The notes: generated from the letters alone by a model not told the origin. Counted from the first letter of the stretch, positions 38,531-47,207 are shown. The stretch: DNA of 64,000 bases from Olleya sp. YS (GCF_029760915.1 NZ_CP121685.1:1648001-1712000), one strand, 5' to 3'. Numbers and translations: made by a program.

Positions 38531-39430
38531 ATGAATTATAAATCTTTATTAGCAGTCGTATTTGGTGTAGCGTTTACCGCTCAAATCAATGCGCAATCTA
38601 ATATTCTAAATGCAAAATCTCCAGAAGAGATTGGAGTTAGAACAGAAGAACAAAAAGCATTAGATAACGATAAACCTCTAGAATACGGTTACGTTGATGA
38701 TAGAGATATTATGTTTGCTAAAATGACTTGGGAAAAAGTAGTTTTAGACGAGCGTGTTAACTTCCCGTTATATTATCCTGTAGATACTAATAATATTGGA
38801 AGCGAAAGACGTTCTCTATTTGACGTACTAACAAAAGCAATAGACGACGGTAAAATAGAAAACGTGTACAACGATTCTTATTTTACAGGACGACGTACTA
38901 AAAAAGAGTTAGAGCAAATTAGAACTGCTGTAGATACTATGGATATTGGATACGATCAGTTAAATGCTGATGGTTATGTAGATCCGGAATATATTACAAC
39001 AACTACTATTTCTTCTTATGATGTTTCTGCATATCTTATTAAAGGATTATGGTATTTTGATAAGCGCCAAGGCGAATTAAAATACAGACTTTTAGGATTA
39101 GCTCCTGCTGCTCCAGATGTTAACTATGTTAACTCTGACGATGAAGCAAATAAAGAGCCAATTCCATTATTCTGGATTTTCTATCCTGATGCTAGAGATG
39201 TATTGCACGAAGCAAAAGCATTCAATTCTAAGAATAGTGCTATGCCATTTTCTTTTGATCACTTATTAAACTCTAGACGTTTTAATGGTATCATTTATAA
39301 AGAAGAAAATGTATTTGGAGACCGTAAGGTTGAAGAATATATAGCAGAAAATGCTTTAATGCAATTATTAGAGTCTGAAAGAATTAAAGAAAAAATTAGG
39401 AACTTCGAGTTAGACATGTGGTCTTACTAA
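38531..39430 (+). CDS. gldN: T9SS periplasmic ring protein GldN
   Basis: Exported partner of GldK (PorN in Porphyromonas). A signal peptide (MNYKSLLAVVFGVAFTAQINAQ) precedes the GldN domain, recognised by 'WEKVVLDERVNFPLYYP', 'YVDPEYITTTTISSYDV' and 'FNGIIYKEENVFGDRKV'. The 299-aa length is normal. Last gene of the cluster, closed by a terminator. Confidence 0.97.
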   Translation: MNYKSLLAVVFGVAFTAQINAQSNILNAKSPEEIGVRTEEQKALDNDKPLEYGYVDDRDIMFAKMTWEKVVLDERVNFPLYYPVDTNNIGSERRSLFDVLTKAIDDGKIENVYNDSYFTGRRTKKELEQIRTAVDTMDIGYDQLNADGYVDPEYITTTTISSYDVSAYLIKGLWYFDKRQGELKYRLLGLAPAAPDVNYVNSDDEANKEPIPLFWIFYPDARDVLHEAKAFNSKNSAMPFSFDHLLNSRRFNGIIYKEENVFGDRKVEEYIAENALMQLLESERIKEKIRNFELDMWSY

Positions 39431-39451
39431 AAGCAACTAATTAAACATATC

Positions 39452-39485
39452 AAAAACGCGTACTGAAAAGTATGCGTTTTTTTGT
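39452..39485 (+). terminator. Terminator of gldKLMN
   Basis: A 12-bp stem (AAAACGCGTACT with AGTATGCGTTTT, one G-U) closed by a GAAA tetraloop and followed by T7. Confidence 0.92.
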
Positions 39486-39493
39486 TTGTATTA

Positions 39494-39542
39494 ATTACCC
39501 TTACAATTAGTAATGTCAAGCCTTACTAATTGTAAGGGTAAT
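39494..39542. repeat. 20-bp perfect inverted repeat with 9-nt spacer
   Basis: Left arm 39494-39513 (ATTACCCTTACAATTAGTAA) and right arm 39523-39542 are exact reverse complements. No T run follows, and a separate terminator already precedes it, so it is not an ordinary terminator. Confidence 0.97.
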
Positions 39543-39580
39543 ATTAGTTTAAGGTTATTTGTGTTTATTATCTTCGCATT

Positions 39581-40621
39581 ATGAAAGTAGATTATATCAT
39601 AGTAGGTTGCGGTTTAGCAGGAATTTCTTTTGCTGAAAAGCTTAAATCTAATAACAAATCATTTGTTGTTTTTGACGATAATTCACAACAATCCTCTATT
39701 GTTGCTGGTGGTTTATATAATCCTGTGACTTTAAAACGCTTCACACCAGTTTGGAAAAGTGAGAAGCAGTTAGATTTAGCATTGCCTGTTTATCAAAAAT
39801 TAGAAAAAGACTTAAAGATTCAATTAGATTATAAGATTGCTGTAAAACGTAGGTTTGCATCTATTGAAGAACAAAACGATTGGTTTTCAAGATCAGATAG
39901 ACCAGGATTAAAACCTTTTTTAAATACAACCTTATCAGAAAATAATAACCCAAAAATTAAAGCTGAATTTAAATTAGGCGAAGTATTACAAACTGGACGT
40001 ATAGATACAAAGTTGTTGATTAAAAAATACAGACAAGCATTAAGTAAAAATGAGCTTTTTATTACCAATCGTTTTGATTATGATAAACTAATAATGGATG
40101 ATAATGGTATTCAGTATAAAAATATAAGAGCTAAGCATATTATCTTTGCAGAAGGTTTTGGAGTAAAGAGAAATCCGTTTTTTAACCAATTACCATTACA
40201 AGGCTCTAAAGGACAATTATTGACCATCCATGCACCAGATTTAAATTTAGACTACGTTTTAAAATCCAGTGTATTTATCATTCCGTTAGGTGATAATATG
40301 TATCGTATAGGCGCTACATACGAACAAAACGACAAAACCAATAAAACTACACAAGAAGCAAAAGAACTGCTCTTAAACAGGCTTAAGACGTTTACAGATT
40401 TTGATTTTGAAGTAGTCAATCATGTTGCAGGAGTAAGACCTACTGTTAAAGATAGAAAACCATTGGTAGGAAGGCATCAAACCCATAATAATGTATATGT
40501 TTTAAACGGAATGGGATCTAGAGGCGTCATGATTGCTCCATATATAGCAAATCAACTCTATAATTGTATTGAAAATAATACTCCTCTAGACTCAGAGATT
40601 GATTGTTCTAGATTTAATTAA
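39581..40621 (+). CDS. FAD-dependent oxidoreductase (D-amino acid/glycine oxidase-like)
   Basis: The dinucleotide-binding motif VGCGLAGISFAEKL is at residues 8-21 and the C-terminal FAD motif 'GMGSRGVMIAPYIANQL' at about 310-326. The fold is of the DadA/GlyOX type, 346 aa, soluble. The substrate cannot be deduced. It stands downstream of the gldKLMN terminator and a large inverted repeat. Its stop codon shares the TTAA tetranucleotide with the convergent DUF983 gene. Confidence 0.85.
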   Translation: MKVDYIIVGCGLAGISFAEKLKSNNKSFVVFDDNSQQSSIVAGGLYNPVTLKRFTPVWKSEKQLDLALPVYQKLEKDLKIQLDYKIAVKRRFASIEEQNDWFSRSDRPGLKPFLNTTLSENNNPKIKAEFKLGEVLQTGRIDTKLLIKKYRQALSKNELFITNRFDYDKLIMDDNGIQYKNIRAKHIIFAEGFGVKRNPFFNQLPLQGSKGQLLTIHAPDLNLDYVLKSSVFIIPLGDNMYRIGATYEQNDKTNKTTQEAKELLLNRLKTFTDFDFEVVNHVAGVRPTVKDRKPLVGRHQTHNNVYVLNGMGSRGVMIAPYIANQLYNCIENNTPLDSEIDCSRFN

Positions 40622-41025
40622 TGTTTAGTATCAGAAAGCTTGTTTTTTGAAGCAATAGTTTTATCATAACTCATAAAAATATTAATCCAAATATTTCTGG
40701 AAAGCCTTATAATTATTGGGTAAAAGACAATCATAGTTCCAATTATTGTAATAAAAGCGGTATTTAATGTCGTTTTTAAAAACAAATAACTTACAACAAA
40801 AGCTGCTACTGCAAATGCAATTCCAACACCATAACTTACATACATAGAACCATAAAAAAAAGAAGGTTCGATTTTATATTTAGTATGACAATTGCTACAA
40901 CGGTCATGCATGCTAAATAATTTATTTATATGATATGGATTTGGATGAGTATACATAGATTCCTCATGACATTTAGGACATTTTCCTGTAAAAATACCAT
41001 ATAACTTAGAGCCTTTTTTAAACAT
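40618..41025 (-). CDS. DUF983 zinc-ribbon membrane protein
   Basis: A 135-residue protein with two CxxC pairs (CPKC near residue 15 and CSNC near 40) forming a zinc ribbon, then two membrane helices. The family is of unknown function. I start at MFKKGSKLYGIF; the longer start runs through the divergent promoter region. Confidence 0.85.
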   Translation of the reverse strand: MFKKGSKLYGIFTGKCPKCHEESMYTHPNPYHINKLFSMHDRCSNCHTKYKIEPSFFYGSMYVSYGVGIAFAVAAFVVSYLFLKTTLNTAFITIIGTMIVFYPIIIRLSRNIWINIFMSYDKTIASKNKLSDTKH

Positions 41026-41035
41026 AATAATTGTG

Positions 41036-41043
41036 TACTTTTG
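41036..41043 (+). promoter_or_regulatory. -7 element upstream of the ABC-F gene
   Basis: TACTTTTG, an exact TAnnTTTG; predicted leader of about 85 nt before the ATG at 41136. Confidence 0.5.
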
Positions 41044-41135
41044 CAATTCGAAAAAAACAATGTTGAAGCTAAAAAACTTCTAATACAAAATTAAGTTTTA
41101 TTCGATCAATAGTAAGTAACATAAGTCACAAATCC

Positions 41136-43043
41136 ATGCTAAATATTCATAATTTATCAATTTCATTTCAAGGAGAATATCTATTTGAAGATATTACTTT
41201 CAAATTAGGAAATGGAGATAGAGTTGGACTTATTGGTAAAAATGGTGCAGGAAAGTCAACCATGCTAAAGATTTTGTCTAAAGAAATGGAACCAGATTCA
41301 GGTCAAATAGCAGCAGATAAAGAATTGAAGATTGGCTTTTTGAAACAGGATATCGATTTTACTTTTGGACGTACAGTATTAGAGGAGTCATATGAAGCGT
41401 TTACCGAAATTAAAGCATTAGAAGCTAAGTTAAAATCTATAAATTCTCAATTGGCAGAGCGAACAGATTACGAAAGCGAAGCCTATCACGATTTGATGGT
41501 AGAGTTAAACGAAATCCAGCATCAATACGAAATTATAGGTGGTTATAACTACCAAGGTGAAACAGAAAAAATCTTACAAGGATTAGGGTTTAAGCGTGAC
41601 GATTTTAATAAACTAACAGATACCTTTTCTGGTGGGTGGCGCATGCGTATTGAATTAGCCAAATTGTTACTTCAAAACAACGATGTGTTATTGTTAGATG
41701 AGCCTACTAACCACTTAGATATAGAGTCAATAATTTGGTTAGAAGGTTTTTTAAAAAATTATCCTGGTGCAGTAGCAATTGTATCACACGATAAAATGTT
41801 TTTAGATAATGTTACTAACCGAACTATCGAAATTTCTTTAGGCCGCATTTATGATTATCCAAAACCATATACTAAGTATTTAGTACTTCGTGAGGAGATT
41901 AGAACACAACAATTAGCCTCTCAAAAAAATCAGCAAAAACAGATTGAGCAAACAGAAAAGCTAATCGAAAAGTTTCGTGCTAAGGCCAGTAAAGCTACTA
42001 TGGCACAATCCTTAATAAAAAAACTGGATAAGATTGATAGAATAGAGGTGGACGAAGATGATAATAGCGTGATGACCTTAAACTTTCCAGTTTCTATTAT
42101 ACCAGGGAAAGTAGTTGTAGAAGCTGAAAATGTGTCTAAAAGCTATGGGGAAAACCACGTATTGAGTGATGTAAATTTAATGGTGGAACGTGATATAAAA
42201 ACAGCTTTTGTTGGACAAAATGGTCAAGGAAAATCAACTCTAGCAAAAATTATTGTAGGCGAATTAAAACATGAAGGCAAATTAAAACTAGGACATAACG
42301 TACAAATCGGTTATTTTGCCCAAAATCAAGCCGAATATTTAGACGGAAGCAAAACCGTTTTAGACACCATGATTGATGCTGCTAATGAAACCAACAGAAG
42401 CAAAGTCCGTGACATTTTAGGCTCTTTTTTATTTAGGGGAGAAGAAGTAGATAAATACGTTAGAGTTTTGTCAGGTGGCGAGCGTAACCGTTTGGCATTA
42501 GCAAAGCTAATGTTACAACCGTTTAATGTATTGGTTATGGATGAACCAACCAATCACTTAGATATAAAATCAAAAAATGTTTTGAAAGAAGCATTACAGC
42601 GATTTGAAGGGACACTCATATTAGTATCTCATGATAGAGATTTTTTACAAGGGTTAACCAATACCGTTTTTGAATTTAAAGACGGAAGCATCAAAGAATA
42701 TTTAGGCGATATAGATTTTTATTTAGAACAACGCAACGTTCAAAATTTAAGAGAAGTAGAAAAGCGTACAGTGGTTAAAGCTGAAGCAAAAACAACACCT
42801 AAACAATCTTATGAAGATCAAAAGAAGCTAAAATCTTTAAATAATAAACTTAGTAATTGTGAGTCAAAAATCAGTCAACTTGAAAAAGAAATCAAAGAGA
42901 TTGATGTAGAATTGGCAACCAATTATGACGAAACAGTTTCTAAACCTAACTTTTTTGATCATTACCAAGCTAAAAAAGATAAGCTTGAAAAGCTAATGGA
43001 AAATTGGGAGACTATTACTCTGGAACTAGAACAATTTTCATAA
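41136..43043 (+). CDS. ABC-F family ATPase (Uup-like, with C-terminal coiled coil)
   Basis: A soluble twin-ATPase protein of the ABC-F class, which act on ribosomes, not in transport. Walker A motifs GKNGAGKST (about 34-42) and GQNGQGKST, signatures SGGWRMR and SGGERNR, and two DEPTNHLD Walker B segments are intact, joined by the P-site interaction linker ('RAKASKATMAQSLIKKLDKID'). A C-terminal coiled coil (about 560-635) resembles Uup. No membrane segment. Whether it is housekeeping or confers antibiotic protection cannot be told from sequence; housekeeping is more likely. Confidence 0.92.
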   Translation: MLNIHNLSISFQGEYLFEDITFKLGNGDRVGLIGKNGAGKSTMLKILSKEMEPDSGQIAADKELKIGFLKQDIDFTFGRTVLEESYEAFTEIKALEAKLKSINSQLAERTDYESEAYHDLMVELNEIQHQYEIIGGYNYQGETEKILQGLGFKRDDFNKLTDTFSGGWRMRIELAKLLLQNNDVLLLDEPTNHLDIESIIWLEGFLKNYPGAVAIVSHDKMFLDNVTNRTIEISLGRIYDYPKPYTKYLVLREEIRTQQLASQKNQQKQIEQTEKLIEKFRAKASKATMAQSLIKKLDKIDRIEVDEDDNSVMTLNFPVSIIPGKVVVEAENVSKSYGENHVLSDVNLMVERDIKTAFVGQNGQGKSTLAKIIVGELKHEGKLKLGHNVQIGYFAQNQAEYLDGSKTVLDTMIDAANETNRSKVRDILGSFLFRGEEVDKYVRVLSGGERNRLALAKLMLQPFNVLVMDEPTNHLDIKSKNVLKEALQRFEGTLILVSHDRDFLQGLTNTVFEFKDGSIKEYLGDIDFYLEQRNVQNLREVEKRTVVKAEAKTTPKQSYEDQKKLKSLNNKLSNCESKISQLEKEIKEIDVELATNYDETVSKPNFFDHYQAKKDKLEKLMENWETITLELEQFS

Positions 43044-43333
43044 TTAGTTTTTTACTTTTCTAATACACCATCAAGCTAAATTAAAATTAGCAGAGCTGCA
43101 AGTACTTCAATTAAGTGGCGAGTTACTAAATGTAGATTTTTAAACGCTGATAATCAGTTGTGTAGTATATCGATACTTGTAGAATGATTTTTAATAAAAT
43201 ACACACTTAATCGGTAAAAAACCTCTTTTCAACATCAAAATGTTAAATTTTTAAGCAGTTAATCGAATCAATTTGTTTTTAATCTTGTTTAAGGTTAGTT
43301 TTATATTCTATTAGACCCCAAATCTATAAACCT

Positions 43334-44146
43334 ATGAAAACCTTAAAATTAACTTTTGCTTTTTTACTTGTAGCATGTTTTTCTTTTGCTAACGTTTCAA
43401 ACTCAGAAAAACAAGCTTTAATAGCATTATATAATCAAACCAATGGAGCCCAATGGACAAACTCTTGGGATCTGGATGCCTCAATAGATACTTGGCATGG
43501 TGTAACCATCATAGATTCTAAAGTTGTAAGTCTAAATTTATCTTTCAACAACTTACAAGGTCAAATACCAGCAGAGATTGGACAATTGTCTAATTTACAA
43601 GTGTTAAATTTAAGTTTCAATAAATTAAATGGAAGTTTACCAGAGTCTATCTCTAAGCTGCAGGAACTATATTCGCTTCAATTATTTTTAAATAGATTAG
43701 AAGGACCTATTCCAAATTGGATAGGTAGTTTAAGTAACCTAGAATTTTTAGCGTTACATAGCAATAAGTTTACAGGAAAAATTCCAGAAGAAATTTCAAA
43801 CTTAAAAAACTTAAAAAAATTAGAATTAGGTAGTAACTTTTTAGAAGGCAACATACCTTATTCAATAAAAAAATTAAAAAACTTACAGATTTTAAGTCTT
43901 ATAGACAATCAATTAGATGGTGAAATTCCTGAGAGTTTAGTAGAATTAACTAATCTTGAAGAGTTAGTATTGTCAAGTAATAACTTATCTGGTTCTTTAC
44001 CATTTGAGTTATCGCAATTATCTAAATTAACACTGTTAATGGTAAGTGATAATCAACTTAATAACGAGTATGTTACTGTAGTTGATGATGCACCTACAAA
44101 AGTAACTTTGTTTTTAGAAGACGAAGAAATGGCAAGCAAAAACTAA
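43334..44146 (+). CDS. Exported leucine-rich repeat protein, plant-type LRR
   Basis: A signal peptide (about residues 1-20) is followed by an N-terminal cap ('LIALYNQTNGAQWTNSWDL...WHGV') and six to seven 24-residue repeats of the plant-specific class (LxxLxxLxLxxNxLxGxIPxxI). The repeats end near residue 245, and a short acidic tail follows without a recognisable T9SS domain. Such proteins bind other proteins or glycans; the ligand is unknown. The plant-style repeat suggests an ancient transfer or convergence, common in environmental bacteria. A terminator follows. Confidence 0.88.
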   Translation: MKTLKLTFAFLLVACFSFANVSNSEKQALIALYNQTNGAQWTNSWDLDASIDTWHGVTIIDSKVVSLNLSFNNLQGQIPAEIGQLSNLQVLNLSFNKLNGSLPESISKLQELYSLQLFLNRLEGPIPNWIGSLSNLEFLALHSNKFTGKIPEEISNLKNLKKLELGSNFLEGNIPYSIKKLKNLQILSLIDNQLDGEIPESLVELTNLEELVLSSNNLSGSLPFELSQLSKLTLLMVSDNQLNNEYVTVVDDAPTKVTLFLEDEEMASKN

Positions 44147-44168
44147 AGTTTTATTAAAAATAGATATA

Positions 44169-44198
44169 AAATAGTCAACCTTTGGTTGGCTATTTTTA
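44169..44198 (+). terminator. Terminator after the LRR gene
   Basis: Stem AATAGTCAACC/GGTTGGCTATT (one G-U) with a TTT loop and a T-rich tail. Confidence 0.85.
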
Positions 44199-44218
44199 TT
44201 TTTGGTAAAAAGTAAAAT

Positions 44219-44401
44219 ATGTTCGAACATTATTTTCAGTGTCCTTACTGTTGGGAAACCATTTCTATGTTACTAGATCCTAGCATATCAAAACAAACCT
44301 ATGTAGAGGATTGTGAAGTGTGTTGTAATCCAATACAAATCACACCACAATTTGAAGACACAGAACTTATTGGTTTTGATGCGATTAATATCGAACAATA
44401 A
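44219..44401 (+). CDS. Small CPxCG-type cysteine-rich protein
   Basis: A 60-residue protein with C8-P-Y-C11 and C32-EV-C35-C36, spaced like a zinc ribbon, matching the 'CPXCG motif' small-protein family. No export signal. The function is unknown. It sits just upstream of the initiator tRNA promoter. Confidence 0.82.
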   Translation: MFEHYFQCPYCWETISMLLDPSISKQTYVEDCEVCCNPIQITPQFEDTELIGFDAINIEQ

Positions 44402-44418
44402 AAATTTTAAAATTATGC

Positions 44419-44448
44419 TTGCAATATCTAAAAAGCATTGTATATTTG
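44419..44448 (+). promoter_or_regulatory. Promoter of the initiator tRNA gene
   Basis: TTG (44419-44421), 19-nt spacer and TATATTTG (44441-44448), an exact match to the Bacteroidota promoter; transcription would begin about 65 nt before the mature tRNA. Confidence 0.8.
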
Positions 44449-44519
44449 CAGTCCGAAATGTTTTGGTCGGCATTATGAACCGAAAGTTAAAAGTTAAGTA
44501 AAACATTTAAAATACAAAT

Positions 44520-44592
<73 letters not shown>

Positions 44593-44594
44593 CT

Positions 44595-44628
44595 AAAAAA
44601 AGCTTCACTTTTTTGTGAAGCTTTTTTA
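44595..44628. terminator. Bidirectional terminator after the tRNA
   Basis: AAGCTTCAC/GTGAAGCTT stem with flanking A and T runs between the tRNA and the convergent lipoprotein gene. Confidence 0.9.
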
Positions 44629-44629
44629 C

Positions 44630-45145
44630 TTATATACGTTTTTTGTCACTATCATTTTCTTTTTCTTCAATTTTAGGAATTATAGCGCGTTGCTGATTAA
44701 AAAACTGTTGTTGCATAGCTTCCATACGCTGTCTAATACTTTCTAAGTCTGGAAAATCTGTTGTCATTTTATTTGAAAAAAACGAGTCAGAAAAAAACAG
44801 ATTCATTATAGAATCTTGATTTTTAAAGTTAGAAAATTCAGAAAATCCAAAATTAGAAAATTGTTGTTTCATCCTAGATTGCATAGCGCTAAATACACTA
44901 TCCACTTCCATACTATCAAATTGTTTTAAATGACTAGAGCTAGAAGACCAACTGTAAATAGAGTCATATCTAATCACATTACCGTTTTCATCGACTTCTT
45001 TATTAACTTTCCAACTTACCTTGGGTTTAATAGTGTCCATAGACGTTTCAGTTTTTATAATATCCTCTTTAAGATTGTCAGTGTCTTGACCATTACAACT
45101 AGTAGCTAAAATTGCTACTAATGAAAATAAGATTAGTTTTTTCAT
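44630..45145 (-). CDS. Small lipoprotein of unknown function
   Basis: The lipobox ILATSC puts the lipidated cysteine at residue 17. The 171-aa mature part is charged, with a run of serines (YSWSSSSSHLKQFD) and a C-terminal predicted coiled coil ('LESIRQRMEAMQQQFFNQQRA'). I recognise no family. It converges on the initiator tRNA and is divergent from the RNA methyltransferase. Confidence 0.7.
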   Translation of the reverse strand: MKKLILFSLVAILATSCNGQDTDNLKEDIIKTETSMDTIKPKVSWKVNKEVDENGNVIRYDSIYSWSSSSSHLKQFDSMEVDSVFSAMQSRMKQQFSNFGFSEFSNFKNQDSIMNLFFSDSFFSNKMTTDFPDLESIRQRMEAMQQQFFNQQRAIIPKIEEKENDSDKKRI

Positions 45146-45204
45146 TTTTATACAATTTTAAATTTCACTGAAAGTATATAAACAAAAAAAATGCAATGTG
45201 GAAT

Positions 45205-45237
45205 TTGACTTACATTTTGTCAGATATTTTATTTTTG
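45205..45237 (+). promoter_or_regulatory. Promoter of the RNA methyltransferase-era pair
   Basis: TTG (45205-45207), a 22-nt spacer and TATTTTTG (45230-45237). The -7 element ends only 5 bp before the ATG at 45242, so transcription should start at or next to the start codon, giving a leaderless mRNA. Confidence 0.65.
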
Positions 45238-45241
45238 CAGC

Positions 45242-45700
45242 ATGTTAGATAATTTTAATAACGAATTTTTTGGAATAGGCATCCAAAATGGAAAAACTCC
45301 AGAAAACCTAGGCGTATTGTGGAGATCGGCTCAAAATTTAGGTGCAAGTTTTATTTTTACCATAGGTAATCGATATGCTAAACAAGCTTGCGATACCCAT
45401 AATGCTGTAAAAGCAATGCCATACTATCATTATAACAATTTTGAAGATTTTTACAACCATTTACCAAAAGGAACGCGATTAGTTGGTGTCGAGTTAACAG
45501 AGCAAGCAATTCCGTTAGAAACGTTTAATCATCCCAGAAGATGTGTATATTTATTAGGTGCAGAAGATCATGGATTGTCAAAAGCTGCAATCAAAAAATC
45601 ACATTTTTTGGTTAAATTTAAGTCTCAATTAAGTTTAAATGTGTCTGTAGCTGGAAGTATTGTGATGTATGATAGAGGAATTAACAAACCAAGGTCGTAA
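45242..45700 (+). CDS. TrmH/SpoU-family RNA methyltransferase
   Basis: A compact (152 aa) SPOUT 2'-O-methyltransferase. The knot motifs are visible: motif 1 'NLGVLWRSAQNLGA' (about 22-35), motif 2 'YLLGAEDHGLS' (about 107-117) and motif 3 'LSLNVSVAGSIVMYD' (about 131-145). No extra RNA-binding domain, as in TrmL-type enzymes that modify the tRNA wobble position; the true target is not determined. Followed after 26 bp by era. Confidence 0.88.
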   Translation: MLDNFNNEFFGIGIQNGKTPENLGVLWRSAQNLGASFIFTIGNRYAKQACDTHNAVKAMPYYHYNNFEDFYNHLPKGTRLVGVELTEQAIPLETFNHPRRCVYLLGAEDHGLSKAAIKKSHFLVKFKSQLSLNVSVAGSIVMYDRGINKPRS

Positions 45701-45726
45701 CTTTGTGTTGTATTAAATAAGTTAAA

Positions 45727-46608
45727 ATGAAACATAAAGCAGGTTTTGTAAATATCATAGGTAACCCAAATGTTGGAAAGTCAACTTTAATGAATGCATT
45801 TGTAGGTGAAAAGCTATCTATAATCACTTCTAAAGCACAAACAACTAGACACAGAATTTTAGGTATAGTTAATGGTCAAGATTTTCAGGTTATTTTAAGT
45901 GATACTCCTGGAATTATAAAACCAGCGTATCAATTACAAGCCTCAATGATGGATTTTGTAAAATCCGCTTTTGACGATGCGGACGTTTTAATTTATATGG
46001 TTGAGATTGGCGAAAAAGAATTAAAAGACGAAGCCTTTTTTAAAAAAATAACCAACGCTAAAATACCTGTTTTACTGTTGCTAAATAAAATTGATAAATC
46101 CAATCAAGAACAGTTAGAAGAACAAGTACAATTGTGGGCTGAAAAAGTGCCAAATGCAGAGATTATTGCAATTTCCGCTTTAGAAGGCTTCAATGTAAAA
46201 GAAGTCTTTGATAAAATTATTGAACTACTTCCTGAATCTCCAGCTTACTACCCTAAAGATCAACTAACGGACAAGCCAGAACGATTTTTTATAAATGAAA
46301 CCATTCGTGAAAAAATATTGATGCATTATAAAAAGGAAATCCCTTATGCTGTAGAGATTGATACTGAGGAGTTTTTTGAAGAAGAAAACATCATCCGAGT
46401 ACGTTCTGTAATTATGGTAGAGCGCGAGACCCAAAAAGGAATTATTATAGGTCATAAAGGTGCTGCTTTAAAACGTGTTGGAGTTGAAGCTAGGAAGGAT
46501 TTAGAAAAATTCTTTGGCAAGCAAATTCATTTAGAGCTATATGTAAAAGTTAATAAAAACTGGAGAAGTAACCAGCGACAATTAAAACGTTTTGGTTATA
46601 ACCAATAG
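45727..46608 (+). CDS. era: Ribosome-assembly GTPase Era
   Basis: Binds the 3' end of 16S rRNA and helps complete the 30S subunit. G1 GNPNVGKST (about 11-19), G3 DTPG, G4 NKID and a C-terminal KH domain ('IIIGHKGAALKRVGVEARKDLEKFFGKQIHLELYVKV') are complete in 293 aa. Probably co-transcribed with the preceding methyltransferase; ends 2 bp from the convergent membrane-protein gene. Confidence 0.97.
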   Translation: MKHKAGFVNIIGNPNVGKSTLMNAFVGEKLSIITSKAQTTRHRILGIVNGQDFQVILSDTPGIIKPAYQLQASMMDFVKSAFDDADVLIYMVEIGEKELKDEAFFKKITNAKIPVLLLLNKIDKSNQEQLEEQVQLWAEKVPNAEIIAISALEGFNVKEVFDKIIELLPESPAYYPKDQLTDKPERFFINETIREKILMHYKKEIPYAVEIDTEEFFEEENIIRVRSVIMVERETQKGIIIGHKGAALKRVGVEARKDLEKFFGKQIHLELYVKVNKNWRSNQRQLKRFGYNQ

Positions 46609-46610
46609 TG

Positions 46611-47108
46611 TTATTCATCTAATACTTCACTCATAAAGGTATACAAATCGGTCATTTCTTTTTGATTTGAAGATTTGCTTACACGTCCAGAAAAGTATAA
46701 CACAAACCAAATAATAACCATCAATACCATGCCCCAAAGTTGTAATTGGTAGTCCTCCTTTAATGCATAGTTTGAGTAAGCCCAAATACAAAACGCAATA
46801 AATAATCCAGCAACCGCAAAGTGTAAAAACATAAATAAAGTCCAAACGGTTGGATTAGGACCAAACAAACCATAAAGTTGACTTTTATTTTGGTCTATTT
46901 CGTTTATTTCTAAATGTAATTGAGGTGACCAAAATTGTTGTTGTGCTTTTGGTAACTTGATAAACACATGGTCATCAACTCTTGAGACAATATATCGATT
47001 TTGATTGTGTTTTTTATGTTCAAAAGCTTCTAAAACAGAGGTGTGGCTTTTGTCTAATTCAATTTTAAATCGTGGACGTAGTACGATATCGTTTAGATTC
47101 TCATTCAT
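46611..47108 (-). CDS. Membrane protein of unknown function between era and der
   Basis: A 165-aa protein with an N-terminal soluble half of beta character ('RFKIELDKSHTSVLEAFEHKK', 'YIVSRVDDHVFIKLPKAQQQFWSPQLHLEI') and two C-terminal membrane helices (about 91-112 and 125-142). No family recognised. The strong codon pattern and its place between era and der support a real gene. It converges on era with only 2 bp between stops and is divergent from der. Confidence 0.75.
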   Translation of the reverse strand: MNENLNDIVLRPRFKIELDKSHTSVLEAFEHKKHNQNRYIVSRVDDHVFIKLPKAQQQFWSPQLHLEINEIDQNKSQLYGLFGPNPTVWTLFMFLHFAVAGLFIAFCIWAYSNYALKEDYQLQLWGMVLMVIIWFVLYFSGRVSKSSNQKEMTDLYTFMSEVLDE

Positions 47109-47157
47109 AATAAACTCATAATGAATGTAAAATACTACTTTTTCTCAAACTAAACAC

Positions 47158-47165
47158 TACCTTTG
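47158..47165 (+). promoter_or_regulatory. -7 element of der
   Basis: TACCTTTG, an exact TAnnTTTG, 43 bp before the der ATG. Confidence 0.6.
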
Positions 47166-47207
47166 CACTCGCTTACAGGATATGTAATGCAGATAAAATT
47201 TTGAAAT

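Noticed and set aside
41136-43043. ABC transporter ATPase or dedicated antibiotic-resistance ABC-F
   Set aside because: No membrane partner gene is adjacent, and the linker and coiled-coil tail fit a housekeeping Uup-like ABC-F; resistance cannot be inferred.
44288-44506. Open frames on both strands over the small cysteine-rich gene and the tRNA promoter
   Set aside because: They overlap a recognisable small protein and a strong tRNA promoter and have no family features.
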